A stretch of 64,000 nt of DNA from Rhizobium phaseoli (GCF_010668805.1 NZ_WUFT01000003.1:186001-250000); one strand, 5' to 3'. Counted from the first letter of the stretch, positions 37,676-46,919 are shown. Made by a program: numbers and translations. The notes: generated from the letters alone by a model not told the origin.

Positions 37676-37699
37676 ACTTGCAAAGTGCACTTTGCAAGT
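37676..37699. promoter_or_regulatory. 24-bp perfect palindrome, likely operator of the NrtR-type regulator
   Basis: The half-site ACTTGCAAAGTG is followed exactly by its reverse complement, centred at 37687/37688. A shorter palindrome ATTTGCAAAT follows at 37704-37713, so TTTGCAA-like boxes occur three times in 38 bases. It lies 76 bases from the vWA start and 63 from the regulator start, in the shared promoter. A dimeric regulator encoded next to it is the obvious ligand. Confidence 0.7.
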
Positions 37700-37761
37700 T
37701 GCTATTTGCAAATTGTGTTTTTCGCGATTAGCCGCTATGAAAACCGATATTGGTAGGCGGG

Positions 37762-38439
37762 ATGATGTTGATGGCAGGGGCTGAATTCGCACGACCGATC
37801 GTCACGGTCGACATCGTCTTGCTGACCCTGCACGAAGGACGGCTATGCGTGGCATTGCTGCCGCGGTCGGCCGAGCCGTTTGCCGGCGTGCCGGCACTGA
37901 TCGGCGGCTATCTGCACACCGACGAGGACGCCGATGCGGAGGCGGCGGTGCGGCGTATCCTCAAGGCCAAGGCAGGCCTTGAGGGCATCTTCTTCGAACA
38001 GCTTGGCACCTTCGCGTCGGCGCGGCGCGATCCTCGCGACTGGTCGGTATCGATCGCCTATTTTGCGCTGGTCCCGCGGGGAGCATTGGAAGGCGGCGCC
38101 AGCCCGCTGGAATTGCGGCCGGTCGATGCCGTAGGCGAGATGCCCTTCGATCATAATGAGATTATCATCGCGGCGCTGGAGCGGCTGCGCGGCAAGGGCG
38201 CCTACTCGACCATTCCGGCAAGGCTGCTTCCCGAGGTCTTCACGATGTCGGAACTGCAGGCAATCTATGAAACGGTGATGGGCGAACGACTGGACCAAAG
38301 CGCCTTTCGCCGCAAGATCAACGATCTCGATCTGCTCGAGGTGGTCGAGGGCGAAAAACGACAGACCGAGAGAGCCCGGCGACCGACGACGCTCTATCGT
38401 CTGAAGACGCCGGTCGCTGTGTTCGATCGAAGAATCTGA
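37762..38439 (+). CDS. NrtR-type Nudix-wHTH transcriptional regulator
   Basis: A 225-residue protein with an N-terminal Nudix fold (about 10-145) and a C-terminal winged helix (about 150-220: FTMSELQAIYETVMGERLDQSAFRRKI, then RARRPTTLYRLK). That pairing defines NrtR, the Nudix-derived repressor family best known from NAD metabolism. The Nudix box GYLHTDEDADAEAAVRR keeps the glycine and first glutamate, but the catalytic REUxEE part reads RILKAKAG, so hydrolysis is unlikely and ligand sensing is expected. The start is uncertain among ATGs at 37762, 37765 and 37771. It is divergent from the vWA and PurA-like genes it probably controls. Confidence 0.85.
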   Translation: MMLMAGAEFARPIVTVDIVLLTLHEGRLCVALLPRSAEPFAGVPALIGGYLHTDEDADAEAAVRRILKAKAGLEGIFFEQLGTFASARRDPRDWSVSIAYFALVPRGALEGGASPLELRPVDAVGEMPFDHNEIIIAALERLRGKGAYSTIPARLLPEVFTMSELQAIYETVMGERLDQSAFRRKINDLDLLEVVEGEKRQTERARRPTTLYRLKTPVAVFDRRI

Positions 38440-38502
38440 GCGCATCGGTTGCTCCGTCTCGCCGGAGCGTATTGCGCTGAACCTGGCCCTACGCGAAGCA
38501 GG

Positions 38503-39471
38503 TCACTCGTGCGCAAGCGATATCTTTCCCGATGCAAATTGGCGATCGTAGAAAATCCGCACTGACAGAACAACGCCGGCGATCAGGACAACCACCCCAG
38601 CGACTTCGATGGGGGTTGGCCAACGAGCATGCACGATAAGTCCGCCGATGACACCGAAGGCTGTTTCCGAAACGATCAATTGTGCAGCCAAGGCAACGGG
38701 CAGGCTCCGTGACGCAATATTCCAGGCCCAGACGCCGCCTACGGTTGCCAGCAGCGCGAAGGATCCACCCCAAACATACAGGCTGCCGGCGGCACTCCAG
38801 CCGAATCCCAGTGCTGGAAGCTGGAAGAGGTCCATCGCGGCACCGATAGGGTAGAAGGCCAGCATTAAGACGCCACCTCCGACCAATATCAGGCCCGACC
38901 ACACACCGGAGGGCATTTCCGGTCGGGCGGCGAGTGCAGCCTGGTTGGCGAGAGCGAACCAGACCCAAAGCCCCACGGCAGCAAGCGCCAGCGGCACACC
39001 AACCCACAAGGATTTAACGGAGTTCAATCCTTCAGCCGTGAACGCGGTGCCATTGACGAGGATAAGGCCGACCAGCACCAGCGCCAAAGGCACGATAAGG
39101 GAGCGCCACGGCAATGATTCCTGACGCTGATTGCCAATGATCATCAATACGATCGGCACCAGACCGAGAAATGCCGGAGCGATGACGGGCCCGGCAAAGA
39201 CGGCCGCTCCGGTCACCGTCAGGAAGTAGCCGACATATCCAATGAAGGCGAGCCAGACGGCCTGCAAACAGTTCCGAAGCGTGAGATGGCGCATTGCACC
39301 TTTCTGCGAAAACAGAATGTAAAGCCCGACGAGAGCCGAGACGACATGACGGACGAGGGCAAAATCAAAGGTGGAATAGTCACCCATGATGAAGGGCACA
39401 ACAAAGTTGAGCGAAAAGGCAAAGGCCGCAAAGAGTGCGGCCGATACGCCAATATAGAAGAGTCTGTCCAT
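38503..39471 (-). CDS. EamA/DMT-type membrane transporter
   Basis: A 322-residue protein with about ten hydrophobic segments arranged as two repeats, as in drug/metabolite transporters. The first repeat begins GVSAALFAAFAFSLNFVVPF; the second includes LLATVGGVWAWNIASRSLPVALAAQLIVSETAFGVIGG, the usual end of an EamA domain. AAGGG stands before the ATG at 39471. The substrate is unknown. It converges with the NrtR-type gene and shows no obvious link to it. Confidence 0.85.
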   Translation of the reverse strand: MDRLFYIGVSAALFAAFAFSLNFVVPFIMGDYSTFDFALVRHVVSALVGLYILFSQKGAMRHLTLRNCLQAVWLAFIGYVGYFLTVTGAAVFAGPVIAPAFLGLVPIVLMIIGNQRQESLPWRSLIVPLALVLVGLILVNGTAFTAEGLNSVKSLWVGVPLALAAVGLWVWFALANQAALAARPEMPSGVWSGLILVGGGVLMLAFYPIGAAMDLFQLPALGFGWSAAGSLYVWGGSFALLATVGGVWAWNIASRSLPVALAAQLIVSETAFGVIGGLIVHARWPTPIEVAGVVVLIAGVVLSVRIFYDRQFASGKISLAHE

Positions 39472-39798
39472 AATGTTCACCCTTTTGACGTTGCGTCGTC
39501 GCTGGACCTTTGATCTTCGTGACGCCCGGCAGCTTCGATTGGCAATCTGGCGAGACACTTGATCGAATGGGTGAAAATTTACCGGCTAGAGGCCCGGGCC
39601 GGTACCCAGTGAAAATGAGAACCACCCTCTCGATGCACTTGGGATCGTCAGGCAATCTGCGTCGTCGAGGCCCGCTTGAATGGCGGAACCGCCTGTTCAG
39701 CAAAGGCACAAACGCCATCATCCCCGATCCCGCTTTTCATAGCCCTTGACGGTAGTCTGCCATCGCTTAGTCTACCAAATCATCCCCGGAGAATTTCC
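39472..39798. other. Divergent intergenic region between two exporter genes
   Basis: The 327 bases hold the promoters of the EamA and LysE genes. Short frames on both strands here lack coding bias. GGCCCGGGCC at about 39590 is a small GC palindrome. Nothing else is supported. Confidence 0.4.
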
Positions 39799-40440
39799 AT
39801 GACGCAGTCTCTCGTCGTCGGCGCCTTTCTGGCGGCACTCTTTTATGTGCTCATTCCCGGCCCCGCCTTTCTGCAGCTGCTGGGCATCGGTGCCGGGCAG
39901 GGCCGCAAGGCCGGCGCCTTCTTCATGATGGGGCATCTGGTCGGGGATATCATCTGGTCGTCGCTGGCGCTGATCGCGATCGTCGGGGCAAAGACGATCG
40001 GAACCTTCGTCTTCGACCTGCTCGGCCTCGTCTGCGGCTTCTATCTCGCCTGGATCGGATGGAGCGCCGTCAATGCCAAGCCGAAAGCCGCGGGGCAGGC
40101 TCTCGTGGTGGTCGAGCGGCCGTTTCGCCGCGGTCTGATCTTCGGCGTCACCAATCCGAAGGGCTATCCGGTGGCGCTCGCCACCTTCACCGCACTGGTC
40201 GCAGGCTCGGCCGAAGTGCTTGATTTCGAGGCGTTGCCGGGGCTTGTCGGTGTGTCGTTCGTCGGTTTCGTGACGGCCGACATCATCCTGATCGGCATCA
40301 TCGGCGCAGGTGCGGTGCGCCGCTTTTATCGCGCGCATGAGCGGCTGATCGTGCGCTGCTCCGGCGTTCTTTTCATGGGGTTTGCCGCCCAGGCACTCTG
40401 GCATGCAACACCCGGCCTCATCGGCTGGCGCAAGGCTTGA
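39799..40440 (+). CDS. LysE family transporter
   Basis: A 213-residue LysE-type exporter with six membrane segments. IPGPAFLQLLGIGAGQGRKAGAFFMMGHLVGD near the start and GLIFGVTNPKGYPVALATFTALVAG in the middle are the two family blocks. CGGAGAA precedes the ATG at 39799. This is the second LysE-type gene in the window (the other is at 32306-32947); the two differ clearly in sequence. Substrate unknown. Confidence 0.88.
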   Translation: MTQSLVVGAFLAALFYVLIPGPAFLQLLGIGAGQGRKAGAFFMMGHLVGDIIWSSLALIAIVGAKTIGTFVFDLLGLVCGFYLAWIGWSAVNAKPKAAGQALVVVERPFRRGLIFGVTNPKGYPVALATFTALVAGSAEVLDFEALPGLVGVSFVGFVTADIILIGIIGAGAVRRFYRAHERLIVRCSGVLFMGFAAQALWHATPGLIGWRKA

Positions 40441-40448
40441 TTTAGAGC

Positions 40449-40880
40449 CTAGCTATCCAGGAAATTGACGATCGATTTCAGCGTCTGGACCTCCTGGGGA
40501 TCGCCGATCGACATGGCGATCTGCAACTGATTTTTGTAATAATCGAGAAAATTGAAGCTGGTGCCGTCGGTGACGCTGGAGAGATCGATGACGTTGCCGA
40601 GCGGATCGATCGCGTGCATCGGCAGCGGCTCGGAGATTGCTGCGTAGGTGCTTTGGTCGATCAGGCCGCTGTCGAAGCTCTGACGCGCGTAATTGCGCAA
40701 TTCGCCAGGGCTGACCGCGGTGAAATCCGGTCCTTCGTCACCATTGTCGTCGATCTGGAACGAGGCTGGAGCCACCGCCCTGGTCTCGATTTCAATATCA
40801 GAGGTCTTCGAAGTTTTTGCGTTATTAGGATTGTTTTTAAAAAGCAAACTCTGAGAAGACCGCACAGAAAAAATTTCCAT
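40449..40880 (-). CDS. Hypothetical protein (143 aa) downstream of a CtrA-like site
   Basis: I do not recognise a family. The 143-residue product is soluble and acidic, with a disordered Asn/Ser-rich start (SSQSLLFKNNPNNAKTSKTSD) and a more ordered C-terminal half (TSFNFLDYYKNQLQIAMSIGDPQEVQTLKSIVNFLD) that looks helical. There is no signal peptide or membrane segment. A TTAA-N7-TTAA site lies 67 bases upstream of the start, suggesting cell-cycle control. It is convergent with the LysE gene. Confidence 0.7.
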   Translation of the reverse strand: MEIFSVRSSQSLLFKNNPNNAKTSKTSDIEIETRAVAPASFQIDDNGDEGPDFTAVSPGELRNYARQSFDSGLIDQSTYAAISEPLPMHAIDPLGNVIDLSSVTDGTSFNFLDYYKNQLQIAMSIGDPQEVQTLKSIVNFLDS

Positions 40881-40946
40881 GGCGCATGTCCCCGTAGAAG
40901 AAGAAACATGGGAAAGCTAGCGCTAACACGCGATTCGCGTCAATCG

Positions 40947-40961
40947 TTAACGAATGGTTAA
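40947..40961. promoter_or_regulatory. CtrA-like site TTAA-N7-TTAA
   Basis: TTAA (40947-40950), seven bases, TTAA (40958-40961) matches the consensus of the alphaproteobacterial cell-cycle regulator CtrA. It lies between the divergent hypothetical gene (67 bases) and the oligopeptidase gene (about 125 bases). Confidence 0.45.
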
Positions 40962-41085
40962 TTTTCGCGCGTCAATTTTTGTCCACCAGATTTTGCAGGC
41001 GAGGCAAAAGGTCCTTCGCGCATACCAATTCTACGACAGCTCTCCTATATTGACGAACCCGTGCATGCCAAAAAGGAATTCTCCG

Positions 41086-43173
41086 ATGCCCTCTCCCCAT
41101 GATTTCAATCCGGCGCTGGTGACTTGGGACGGCCTTCACGGCCTGCCGCGTTTCGATGCCGTTGACGATGGTGATTTTGCCGCCGCCTTCGAAGCGGCGC
41201 TTGCCGCCCATGAAAGGGAGATCGACGAGATCGCCGGTAACGGCGAGGCGCCGACATTCGACAATACGGTCACGGCGCTGGAGATTGCCGGCGATGCACT
41301 GTCGCGCGTTTCGGCGCTGTTCTGGAACAAGGCGGGCGCCCATACCAATGATGTGATCCAGGCGCTGGAGCGGGAGATCTCGCCGAAGATGTCGCGCCAC
41401 TATTCGAAGATCGGCATGAATGCCGCGCTTTTCGCGCGCATCGACACACTCTGGGAGGCGCGCGACAGCCTTGGCCTGACGCTCGAACAGACACGGGTGC
41501 TGGAACGCCACTGGAAGGGCTTCGTCAAGTCGGGCGCCAAGCTTGAAAAGGCCGAGCAGGAGAAGCTTGCGGCGATCAATGAAAAGCTTGCCGGCCTCGG
41601 GACGCAATTCGGCCAGAACGTGCTCGCCGACGAGAAGGCCTGGGCACTCGCGCTTTCTTCCGGGGCCGAACTCGACGGGCTGCCGGAATTCCTGCGTGAC
41701 GCCATGGCTGCGGCTGCGCGCGAACGCGGGGAAGAAGGCAAATATGCGGTGACGCTGTCACGCTCGATCATCGAGCCGTTCCTGACCTTCTCTGAGCGCC
41801 GCGATCTGCGCGAGCAGGCGTTCAAGGCTTGGGTGGCGCGCGGCGAAAATCACGGCGAGACGGACAATCGCACCGTTATCAAGGAAACGCTGGCGTTGCG
41901 CCATCAGGTGGCGAGCCTGCTTGGTTACGGCAATTTCGCCGAGCTGAAGCTCGACAACACGATGGCAAAGACAGCGGATGCGGTGAACGACCTGCTTAAG
42001 GCCGTCTGGGCAAGGGCGGTGAAACGTGCCGGCGAAGAGGAGGCCGATATATCAGCGCTGATCGCCGAGGAGGGGCGAAACCACGAGGTGATGCCCTGGG
42101 ACTGGCGTCACTACGCCGAAAAGATCCGGGCGCGGAAATTCGATTTCTCCGAAGCCGAGCTCAAGCCCTATCTGCAGCTCGAAAAGATCGTCGAGGCCTG
42201 CTTCGACGTGGCCGGCCGGCTGTTCGGTATCCGCGCCGTCGAGAAAAATGATGTGGCCGCCTATCACCCGGATGTCAGGGTGTTTGAAATCAGGGATCGC
42301 GAAGACCGGCTGGTCGCGCTCTTCCTCGGCGATTATTTCGCCCGCGGCTCGAAACGATCCGGCGCCTGGATGAGCTCGTTGCAATCGCAGCACAGACTGG
42401 AATTGAAGAACGGCCGCCGCGGCGAGCTGCCGATCATCTACAATGTCTGCAATTTCGCCAAGCCTGCCGAAGGCAAGCCGGCACTGTTGTCGCTCGACGA
42501 TGCGCGCACGCTGTTCCACGAATTCGGCCATGCGCTGCACGGCATGCTTTCGAACGTCACCTACCCCTCGGTTTCCGGCACCGGCGTTTCGCGCGATTTC
42601 GTCGAGCTGCCGTCGCAGCTCTACGAGCATTGGCTGACAGTGCCGGATATTTTGAAGCGCTACGCCGTGCATGTCGAAACCGGCGAGCCGATGCCGCAGG
42701 CTCTGCTCGACAAGGTGCTGGCGGCCCGCACCTTCAATGCCGGCTTCAACACCGTCGAATTCACCTCGTCGGCGCTGGTCGATATGGCGTTTCACACGCG
42801 GGAGGCGGTTGCGGATCCGATGGCGGTGCAGGCGGAGGTGCTGGCCGAGATCGGCATGCCGAAATCGATCGTCATGCGCCATGCCACGCCGCACTTCCAG
42901 CACATCTTTTCCGGCGGTTATTCGGCCGGCTATTACTCCTATATGTGGTCGGAGGTGCTCGACGCCGACGCGTTTGCCGCCTTTGAGGAGACGGGAGATG
43001 CTTTCAACGGCGAGATGGCGCGCAAGCTCAAGGAGAATATCTATTCCGTCGGCGGCTCGGTCGATCCGGAGGACGCCTACAAGGCCTTCCGCGGCAAGCT
43101 GCCGAGCCCGCATGCGATGCTTCTGAAAAAGGGGCTTTCGACCTTCGAGGAATTGACAGGCAGCGACGCCTAA
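41086..43173 (+). CDS. M3 family oligopeptidase (oligopeptidase A / Dcp type)
   Basis: A 695-residue zinc metallopeptidase of family M3A, which breaks down short peptides in the cytoplasm. The zinc site is His478-Glu-Phe-Gly-His482 in LFHEFGHALHGML; FVELPSQLYEHW supplies the third ligand glutamate, and GYYSYMWSEVLDADAF closes the domain. Length and the helical amino half fit OpdA/Dcp. The start at 41086 is chosen for AAGGA eight bases upstream; another ATG lies 21 bases earlier. It is followed by typA on the same strand. Confidence 0.93.
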   Translation: MPSPHDFNPALVTWDGLHGLPRFDAVDDGDFAAAFEAALAAHEREIDEIAGNGEAPTFDNTVTALEIAGDALSRVSALFWNKAGAHTNDVIQALEREISPKMSRHYSKIGMNAALFARIDTLWEARDSLGLTLEQTRVLERHWKGFVKSGAKLEKAEQEKLAAINEKLAGLGTQFGQNVLADEKAWALALSSGAELDGLPEFLRDAMAAAARERGEEGKYAVTLSRSIIEPFLTFSERRDLREQAFKAWVARGENHGETDNRTVIKETLALRHQVASLLGYGNFAELKLDNTMAKTADAVNDLLKAVWARAVKRAGEEEADISALIAEEGRNHEVMPWDWRHYAEKIRARKFDFSEAELKPYLQLEKIVEACFDVAGRLFGIRAVEKNDVAAYHPDVRVFEIRDREDRLVALFLGDYFARGSKRSGAWMSSLQSQHRLELKNGRRGELPIIYNVCNFAKPAEGKPALLSLDDARTLFHEFGHALHGMLSNVTYPSVSGTGVSRDFVELPSQLYEHWLTVPDILKRYAVHVETGEPMPQALLDKVLAARTFNAGFNTVEFTSSALVDMAFHTREAVADPMAVQAEVLAEIGMPKSIVMRHATPHFQHIFSGGYSAGYYSYMWSEVLDADAFAAFEETGDAFNGEMARKLKENIYSVGGSVDPEDAYKAFRGKLPSPHAMLLKKGLSTFEELTGSDA

Positions 43174-43329
43174 GACAATTTGATGACACGCTATGATGCG
43201 GCAGGGCGACAGCCATGCCGCAGTTTTGCGTGTTCCCCTCTTTCGCAAACGCAAAAAAAACTGTATGGACGCCCCAAACCAATAGGCGCGTCCTCAAGAG
43301 CGTGCGCCGCAGCCTCAGAGATTTCACAT

Positions 43330-45150
43330 ATGGCACTTCGCAATATCGCGATCATCGCGCACGTTGACCATGGCAAGACGACCCTAGTGGATGAGCTTCT
43401 CAAGCAGTCCGGCTCGTTCCGCGAAAATCAGCGTGTCGCTGAACGCGTGATGGACTCGAACGATCTCGAAAAAGAACGTGGCATCACCATTCTCGCCAAG
43501 GCGACCTCGGTCGAGTGGAAGGGTGTCCGCATCAACATCGTCGACACCCCCGGCCACGCCGACTTTGGCGGTGAAGTCGAGCGCATTCTCTCGATGGTGG
43601 ATGGCGCGATCGTTCTCGTCGATGCTTCCGAAGGCCCGATGCCGCAGACCAAGTTCGTCGTCGGCAAGGCGCTGAAGGTCGGCCTTCGCCCGATCGTCGC
43701 GATCAACAAGATCGACCGTCCGGATGGCCGCCACGAAGAAGTCATCAATGAAGTCTTCGACCTTTTCGCCAATCTCGACGCCACCGACGAGCAGCTCGAC
43801 TTCCCGATCCTCTACGGTTCGGGCCGCGACGGCTGGATGAACGTCAATCCGGAAGGCCCGAAGGACCAGGGTCTCGCACCTCTGCTCGACCTCGTGCTCA
43901 AGCATGTGCCGGAGCCGACCGTTCATGAAGGCCCGTTCACGATGATCGGCACGATCCTCGAAGCCAACCCCTTCCTCGGCCGCATCATCACCGGCCGCAT
44001 CAATTCCGGTTCCATCAAGCCGAACCAGGCGGTGAAGGTTCTTCACGCCGACGGCAAGACGATCGAAACCGGCCGAATTTCCAAGATCCTCGCCTTCCGC
44101 GGTATCGAGCGCACGGCGATCGACGAAGCGCATCAAGGCGATATCGTTGCGATCGCCGGCCTTTCCAAGGGCACGGTCGCCGACACTTTCTGCGATCCCT
44201 CGATCACCGTGCCGCTGCAGGCGCAGCCGATCGATCCGCCGACCGTCACCATGTCCTTCATCGTCAACGATAGCCCGCTGGCGGGCACCGAGGGCGACAA
44301 GGTTACCTCCCGCGTTATCCGCGACCGTCTGCTTAAGGAAGCCGAAGGCAACGTCGCCCTGAAGATCGAAGAAGCCGAAGGCAAGGATTCGTTCTACGTG
44401 TCCGGCCGCGGCGAACTTCAGCTCGCCGTTCTCATCGAAACCATGCGACGCGAAGGCTTCGAGCTCGCCGTGTCGCGTCCGCGCGTCGTGATGCACAAGG
44501 ATGAAAACGGCCAGCTTCTGGAGCCGATCGAGGAGGTCGTCGTCGACGTCGACGAGGAACATTCCGGTGTCGTCGTGCAGAAGATGTCCGAGCGCAAGGC
44601 CGAAATGGTCGAGCTGCGTCCTTCGGGTGGCAACCGTCTCCGCCTGCGTTTCTACGCACCGACCCGTGGCTTGATCGGCTACCAGTCGGAACTGCTGACG
44701 GATACACGCGGAACGGCGATCATGAACCGCCTGTTCCACGACTACCAGCCCTACAAGGGCGTGATCGGCGGCCGCGTCAACGGCGTGCTGCTCGCCAACG
44801 CTCCCGGCGAAGCCGTCGCTTATGCGATGTTCAACCTGGAAGACCGCGGCCCGATGATCATCGATCCGGGCGAAAAGGTCTATGCCGGCATGATCATCGG
44901 CATTCACACACGCGATAACGACCTTGAAGTGAACGTCCTGAAGGGCAAGCAGCTCACCAACATCCGCGCCGCCGGCAAGGACGAAGCCGTCAAGCTGACG
45001 CCGCCGATCCGCATGACGCTTGATCGGGCTCTTTCCTGGATCCAGGAAGACGAACTGATGGAAGTGACGCCGAAGAATATTCGTCTGCGCAAGATTTATC
45101 TCGACGCAAACGACCGCAAGCGCTTCGAAAAGTCCAAAGCGGCTCTCTGA
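43330..45150 (+). CDS. typA: Ribosome-associated GTPase TypA/BipA
   Basis: TypA/BipA is an EF-G-like GTPase involved in ribosome assembly and stress adaptation. The 606-residue protein has G1 HVDHGKTT (11-18), G3 DTPGHAD (72-78) and G4 NKID (126-129), then domains II, III, V-like and the BipA-specific C-terminal domain ([32 protein letters not shown]). It is the full family length. The ATG at 43330 follows CATATGG; upstream frame is non-conserved. It ends in a hairpin repeat and then a strong terminator. Confidence 0.97.
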   Translation: MALRNIAIIAHVDHGKTTLVDELLKQSGSFRENQRVAERVMDSNDLEKERGITILAKATSVEWKGVRINIVDTPGHADFGGEVERILSMVDGAIVLVDASEGPMPQTKFVVGKALKVGLRPIVAINKIDRPDGRHEEVINEVFDLFANLDATDEQLDFPILYGSGRDGWMNVNPEGPKDQGLAPLLDLVLKHVPEPTVHEGPFTMIGTILEANPFLGRIITGRINSGSIKPNQAVKVLHADGKTIETGRISKILAFRGIERTAIDEAHQGDIVAIAGLSKGTVADTFCDPSITVPLQAQPIDPPTVTMSFIVNDSPLAGTEGDKVTSRVIRDRLLKEAEGNVALKIEEAEGKDSFYVSGRGELQLAVLIETMRREGFELAVSRPRVVMHKDENGQLLEPIEEVVVDVDEEHSGVVVQKMSERKAEMVELRPSGGNRLRLRFYAPTRGLIGYQSELLTDTRGTAIMNRLFHDYQPYKGVIGGRVNGVLLANAPGEAVAYAMFNLEDRGPMIIDPGEKVYAGMIIGIHTRDNDLEVNVLKGKQLTNIRAAGKDEAVKLTPPIRMTLDRALSWIQEDELMEVTPKNIRLRKIYLDANDRKRFEKSKAAL

Positions 45151-45156
45151 AAGAGT

Positions 45157-45182
45157 TGCATGTCGCGGGATAACGACATGCA
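45157..45182. repeat. TGCATGTCG...CGACATGCA hairpin after typA
   Basis: TGCATGTCG (45157-45165) pairs with CGACATGCA (45174-45182). The reverse complement of this region shares a run of over 20 bases with the repeat at 26469-26494 but lacks that copy's inner CCGGAACC...CTTCCGG part. Confidence 0.75.
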
Positions 45183-45212
45183 TAAACAAAGAGCTTTAAA
45201 AACAACGTTTGA

Positions 45213-45243
45213 AACCCCGGCCTTCGTGCCGGGGTTTTTTATT
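45213..45243 (+). terminator. Intrinsic terminator after typA
   Basis: AACCCCGGC (45213-45221) pairs with GCCGGGGTT (45228-45236), followed by a T-run to 45240. It is the best terminator in the window. Confidence 0.9.
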
Positions 45244-45276
45244 GTGCGCTGCGCTGATTCCGACTTGTGACAATCG

Positions 45277-45291
45277 TTAAAAAAGCGTTAA
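45277..45291. promoter_or_regulatory. CtrA-like site TTAA-N7-TTAA
   Basis: TTAA (45277-45280), seven bases, TTAA (45288-45291). It lies about 100 bases upstream of the GNAT gene and 35 bases after the typA terminator, in promoter position. Confidence 0.4.
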
Positions 45292-45389
45292 ATTTTATCT
45301 GTCGTCCACATATCAAGTCTGTGGGCAATCGATCACGATGCGCTGGCCGCATATGGTTAATTGCCCTTGGCGGGACCAGAGTAAACGTT

Positions 45390-45896
45390 ATGAAGACGTT
45401 GTCGATCGATGTTCGGCGGGCCGAACCCAACGATGCCCGAGCCATATCGGAAACGCACAGGCTCGCCTGGCAACACACTTATGCAGGCATTATTCCGCAT
45501 CGAGCACTGACGCAGATGATCGAGCGGCGCGGTGAAAACTGGTGGCGCAAAGCAACGCGCGGACCGGCGACGCTGCTGGTTCTCGATGTCGCCGGAACCG
45601 TTGCCGGCTACGCGACGCTCGGCCTCAACCGCGCCCGGGCACTGCCGCAGGAAGGCGAGATTTACGAGCTTTACCTTCGGCCGGAATATCAGGGCATCGG
45701 TCTCGGCCGGATGCTGTTCGGCGAGGCACGCCGGCTGCTGAAGTCGCTCGGCTGCAACGGGCTGGTCGTCTGGTGCCTCGAGGAAAACGAGACCGCCGGT
45801 CGCTTCTACCGTCATCACGGCGGTGTCGATTTCTGCGAAGGCATGGAAAATTTCGACCACAAGCAGTTGAAGAAGATCGGCTTCATCTGGAGCTGA
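45390..45896 (+). CDS. GNAT family N-acetyltransferase
   Basis: A 168-residue GNAT protein. The start [27 protein letters not shown] is typical, and the acetyl-CoA motif is [41 protein letters not shown] is the C-terminal motif B. The frame is open to 45267 but the extra residues are unlike GNAT proteins and cover the promoter. The acceptor is unknown. It lies between typA and ppa on the same strand but behind a terminator. Confidence 0.88.
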   Translation: MKTLSIDVRRAEPNDARAISETHRLAWQHTYAGIIPHRALTQMIERRGENWWRKATRGPATLLVLDVAGTVAGYATLGLNRARALPQEGEIYELYLRPEYQGIGLGRMLFGEARRLLKSLGCNGLVVWCLEENETAGRFYRHHGGVDFCEGMENFDHKQLKKIGFIWS

Positions 45897-46041
45897 CCGG
45901 GTTGGTTGCGACCGCTGTTTCCCATTCGAAAGTTTAAGCTTTTTACGCCGGTGCCATCACGCATCGGTGATCTCAAATGTTGCGTTGCCACATGAAACTG
46001 ATTATCTGGCTGCGATCAATTCAATCTCGCGGGAGTTTCCT

Positions 46042-46575
46042 ATGCGCATCGACGCCATTTCCATCGGTAATAATCCACCAGAGGACGTCAACGTTATCGT
46101 CGAGGTTCCGGTCGGTGGCCATCCCATCAAGTATGAGATGGACAAGGAAGCCGGCACGCTGGTCGTCGATCGTTTCCTCTACACGCCGATGACCTATCCG
46201 GGCAATTATGGTTTCGTGCCGCACACGCTGTCTGAGGACGGCGACCCGATCGACGTGCTGATCGCCAGCACCCGCCCGCTGGTTCCGGGCTGCGTCATCA
46301 ATGTGCGCCCGATCGGCGTCCTGAAGATGGAAGACAATTCCGGCAAGGACGAGAAGATCATCGCCGTGCCGTCGCCGAAGCTGACGCTGCGTTATGAGAA
46401 GGTGAAGGACTACACCGATCTTCCCGAGATCACGCTGAAGCAGATCGAGCACTTCTTCGAGCACTACAAGGATCTGGAGCCCGGCAAGTGGGTGAAGATC
46501 TTCGGCTGGGGCGATTCCAAGGAAGCCGGCGAACTCATCCTCGAAGCCGTCGAGCGCGCCAAGAAGAAGGGCTGA
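46042..46575 (+). CDS. ppa: Inorganic pyrophosphatase
   Basis: The soluble family-I pyrophosphatase, which splits pyrophosphate and drives biosynthesis. The 177-residue protein has the expected length and the signature [10 protein letters not shown] with its aspartate triad, preceded by [17 protein letters not shown]. The start [13 protein letters not shown] at 46042 is preceded by GGGAG. It is convergent with the DUF167 gene. Confidence 0.96.
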   Translation: MRIDAISIGNNPPEDVNVIVEVPVGGHPIKYEMDKEAGTLVVDRFLYTPMTYPGNYGFVPHTLSEDGDPIDVLIASTRPLVPGCVINVRPIGVLKMEDNSGKDEKIIAVPSPKLTLRYEKVKDYTDLPEITLKQIEHFFEHYKDLEPGKWVKIFGWGDSKEAGELILEAVERAKKKG

Positions 46576-46581
46576 TCGCTC

Positions 46582-46602
46582 AGCGCGTCCAGCGGACGCG
46601 CT
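46582..46602. repeat. Hairpin AGCGCGTCC-AGC-GGACGCGCT after ppa
   Basis: A perfect 9-bp inverted repeat with a three-base loop lies in the 32-base gap between convergent ppa and DUF167 genes. There is no T-run on either side. It may stop transcription with Rho or be a dispersed rhizobial repeat. Confidence 0.6.
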
Positions 46603-46607
46603 ACGCT

Positions 46608-46919
46608 CTAACCGAAAAGCACTTCTAGTTTTTTTGCCAAATCCTCCGGGTCGCCGTCGATCCGGAGGATTTTTTTGCGTGCGGTGTCGCCGGAGATGAG
46701 GCTGATGCTGGATTTGGGGATGCGCAGCGATTGGGCGATGAGAAGGACCAAGGCCTTGTTGGCTTGGCCCTTTTCCGGCACGGCAGTGACGCGCGCCTTC
46801 AGATGGGTTTCGCCCTCGCCATCCGCCTCGATGCCATCGATCGCATTACGCCCGCCATTCGGCGTCAGCCGGACGGCGAGGCGCAAATGATCATCGAAAA
46901 CGCTCCAGGGACGGCTCAA
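46608..46919 (-). CDS. DUF167 / YggU family protein (UPF0235)
   Basis: A 103-residue protein of the YggU family, of unknown function. [46 protein letters not shown] and [19 protein letters not shown] are the three family blocks. I place the start at a TTG (46919) that overlaps the YggT stop as TTGA; a TTG at 46946 is also open. The yggT-yggU pairing is widespread in proteobacteria. Confidence 0.88.
   Translation of the reverse strand: MSRPWSVFDDHLRLAVRLTPNGGRNAIDGIEADGEGETHLKARVTAVPEKGQANKALVLLIAQSLRIPKSSISLISGDTARKKILRIDGDPEDLAKKLEVLFG

Noticed and set aside
37762..38439. Reading the Nudix gene as an active hydrolase
   Set aside because: The REUxEE core of the Nudix box is lost and a winged helix follows, so a regulator is the better call.
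39472..39798. Small frames on both strands between the EamA and LysE genes
   Set aside because: Poor codon bias, no ribosome-binding sites and no family resemblance.
43384..45189. A 601-codon open frame on the minus strand opposite typA
   Set aside because: It mirrors the codon pattern of typA, has no recognisable domain, and typA itself is certain. Long antisense frames are expected in GC-rich genes.
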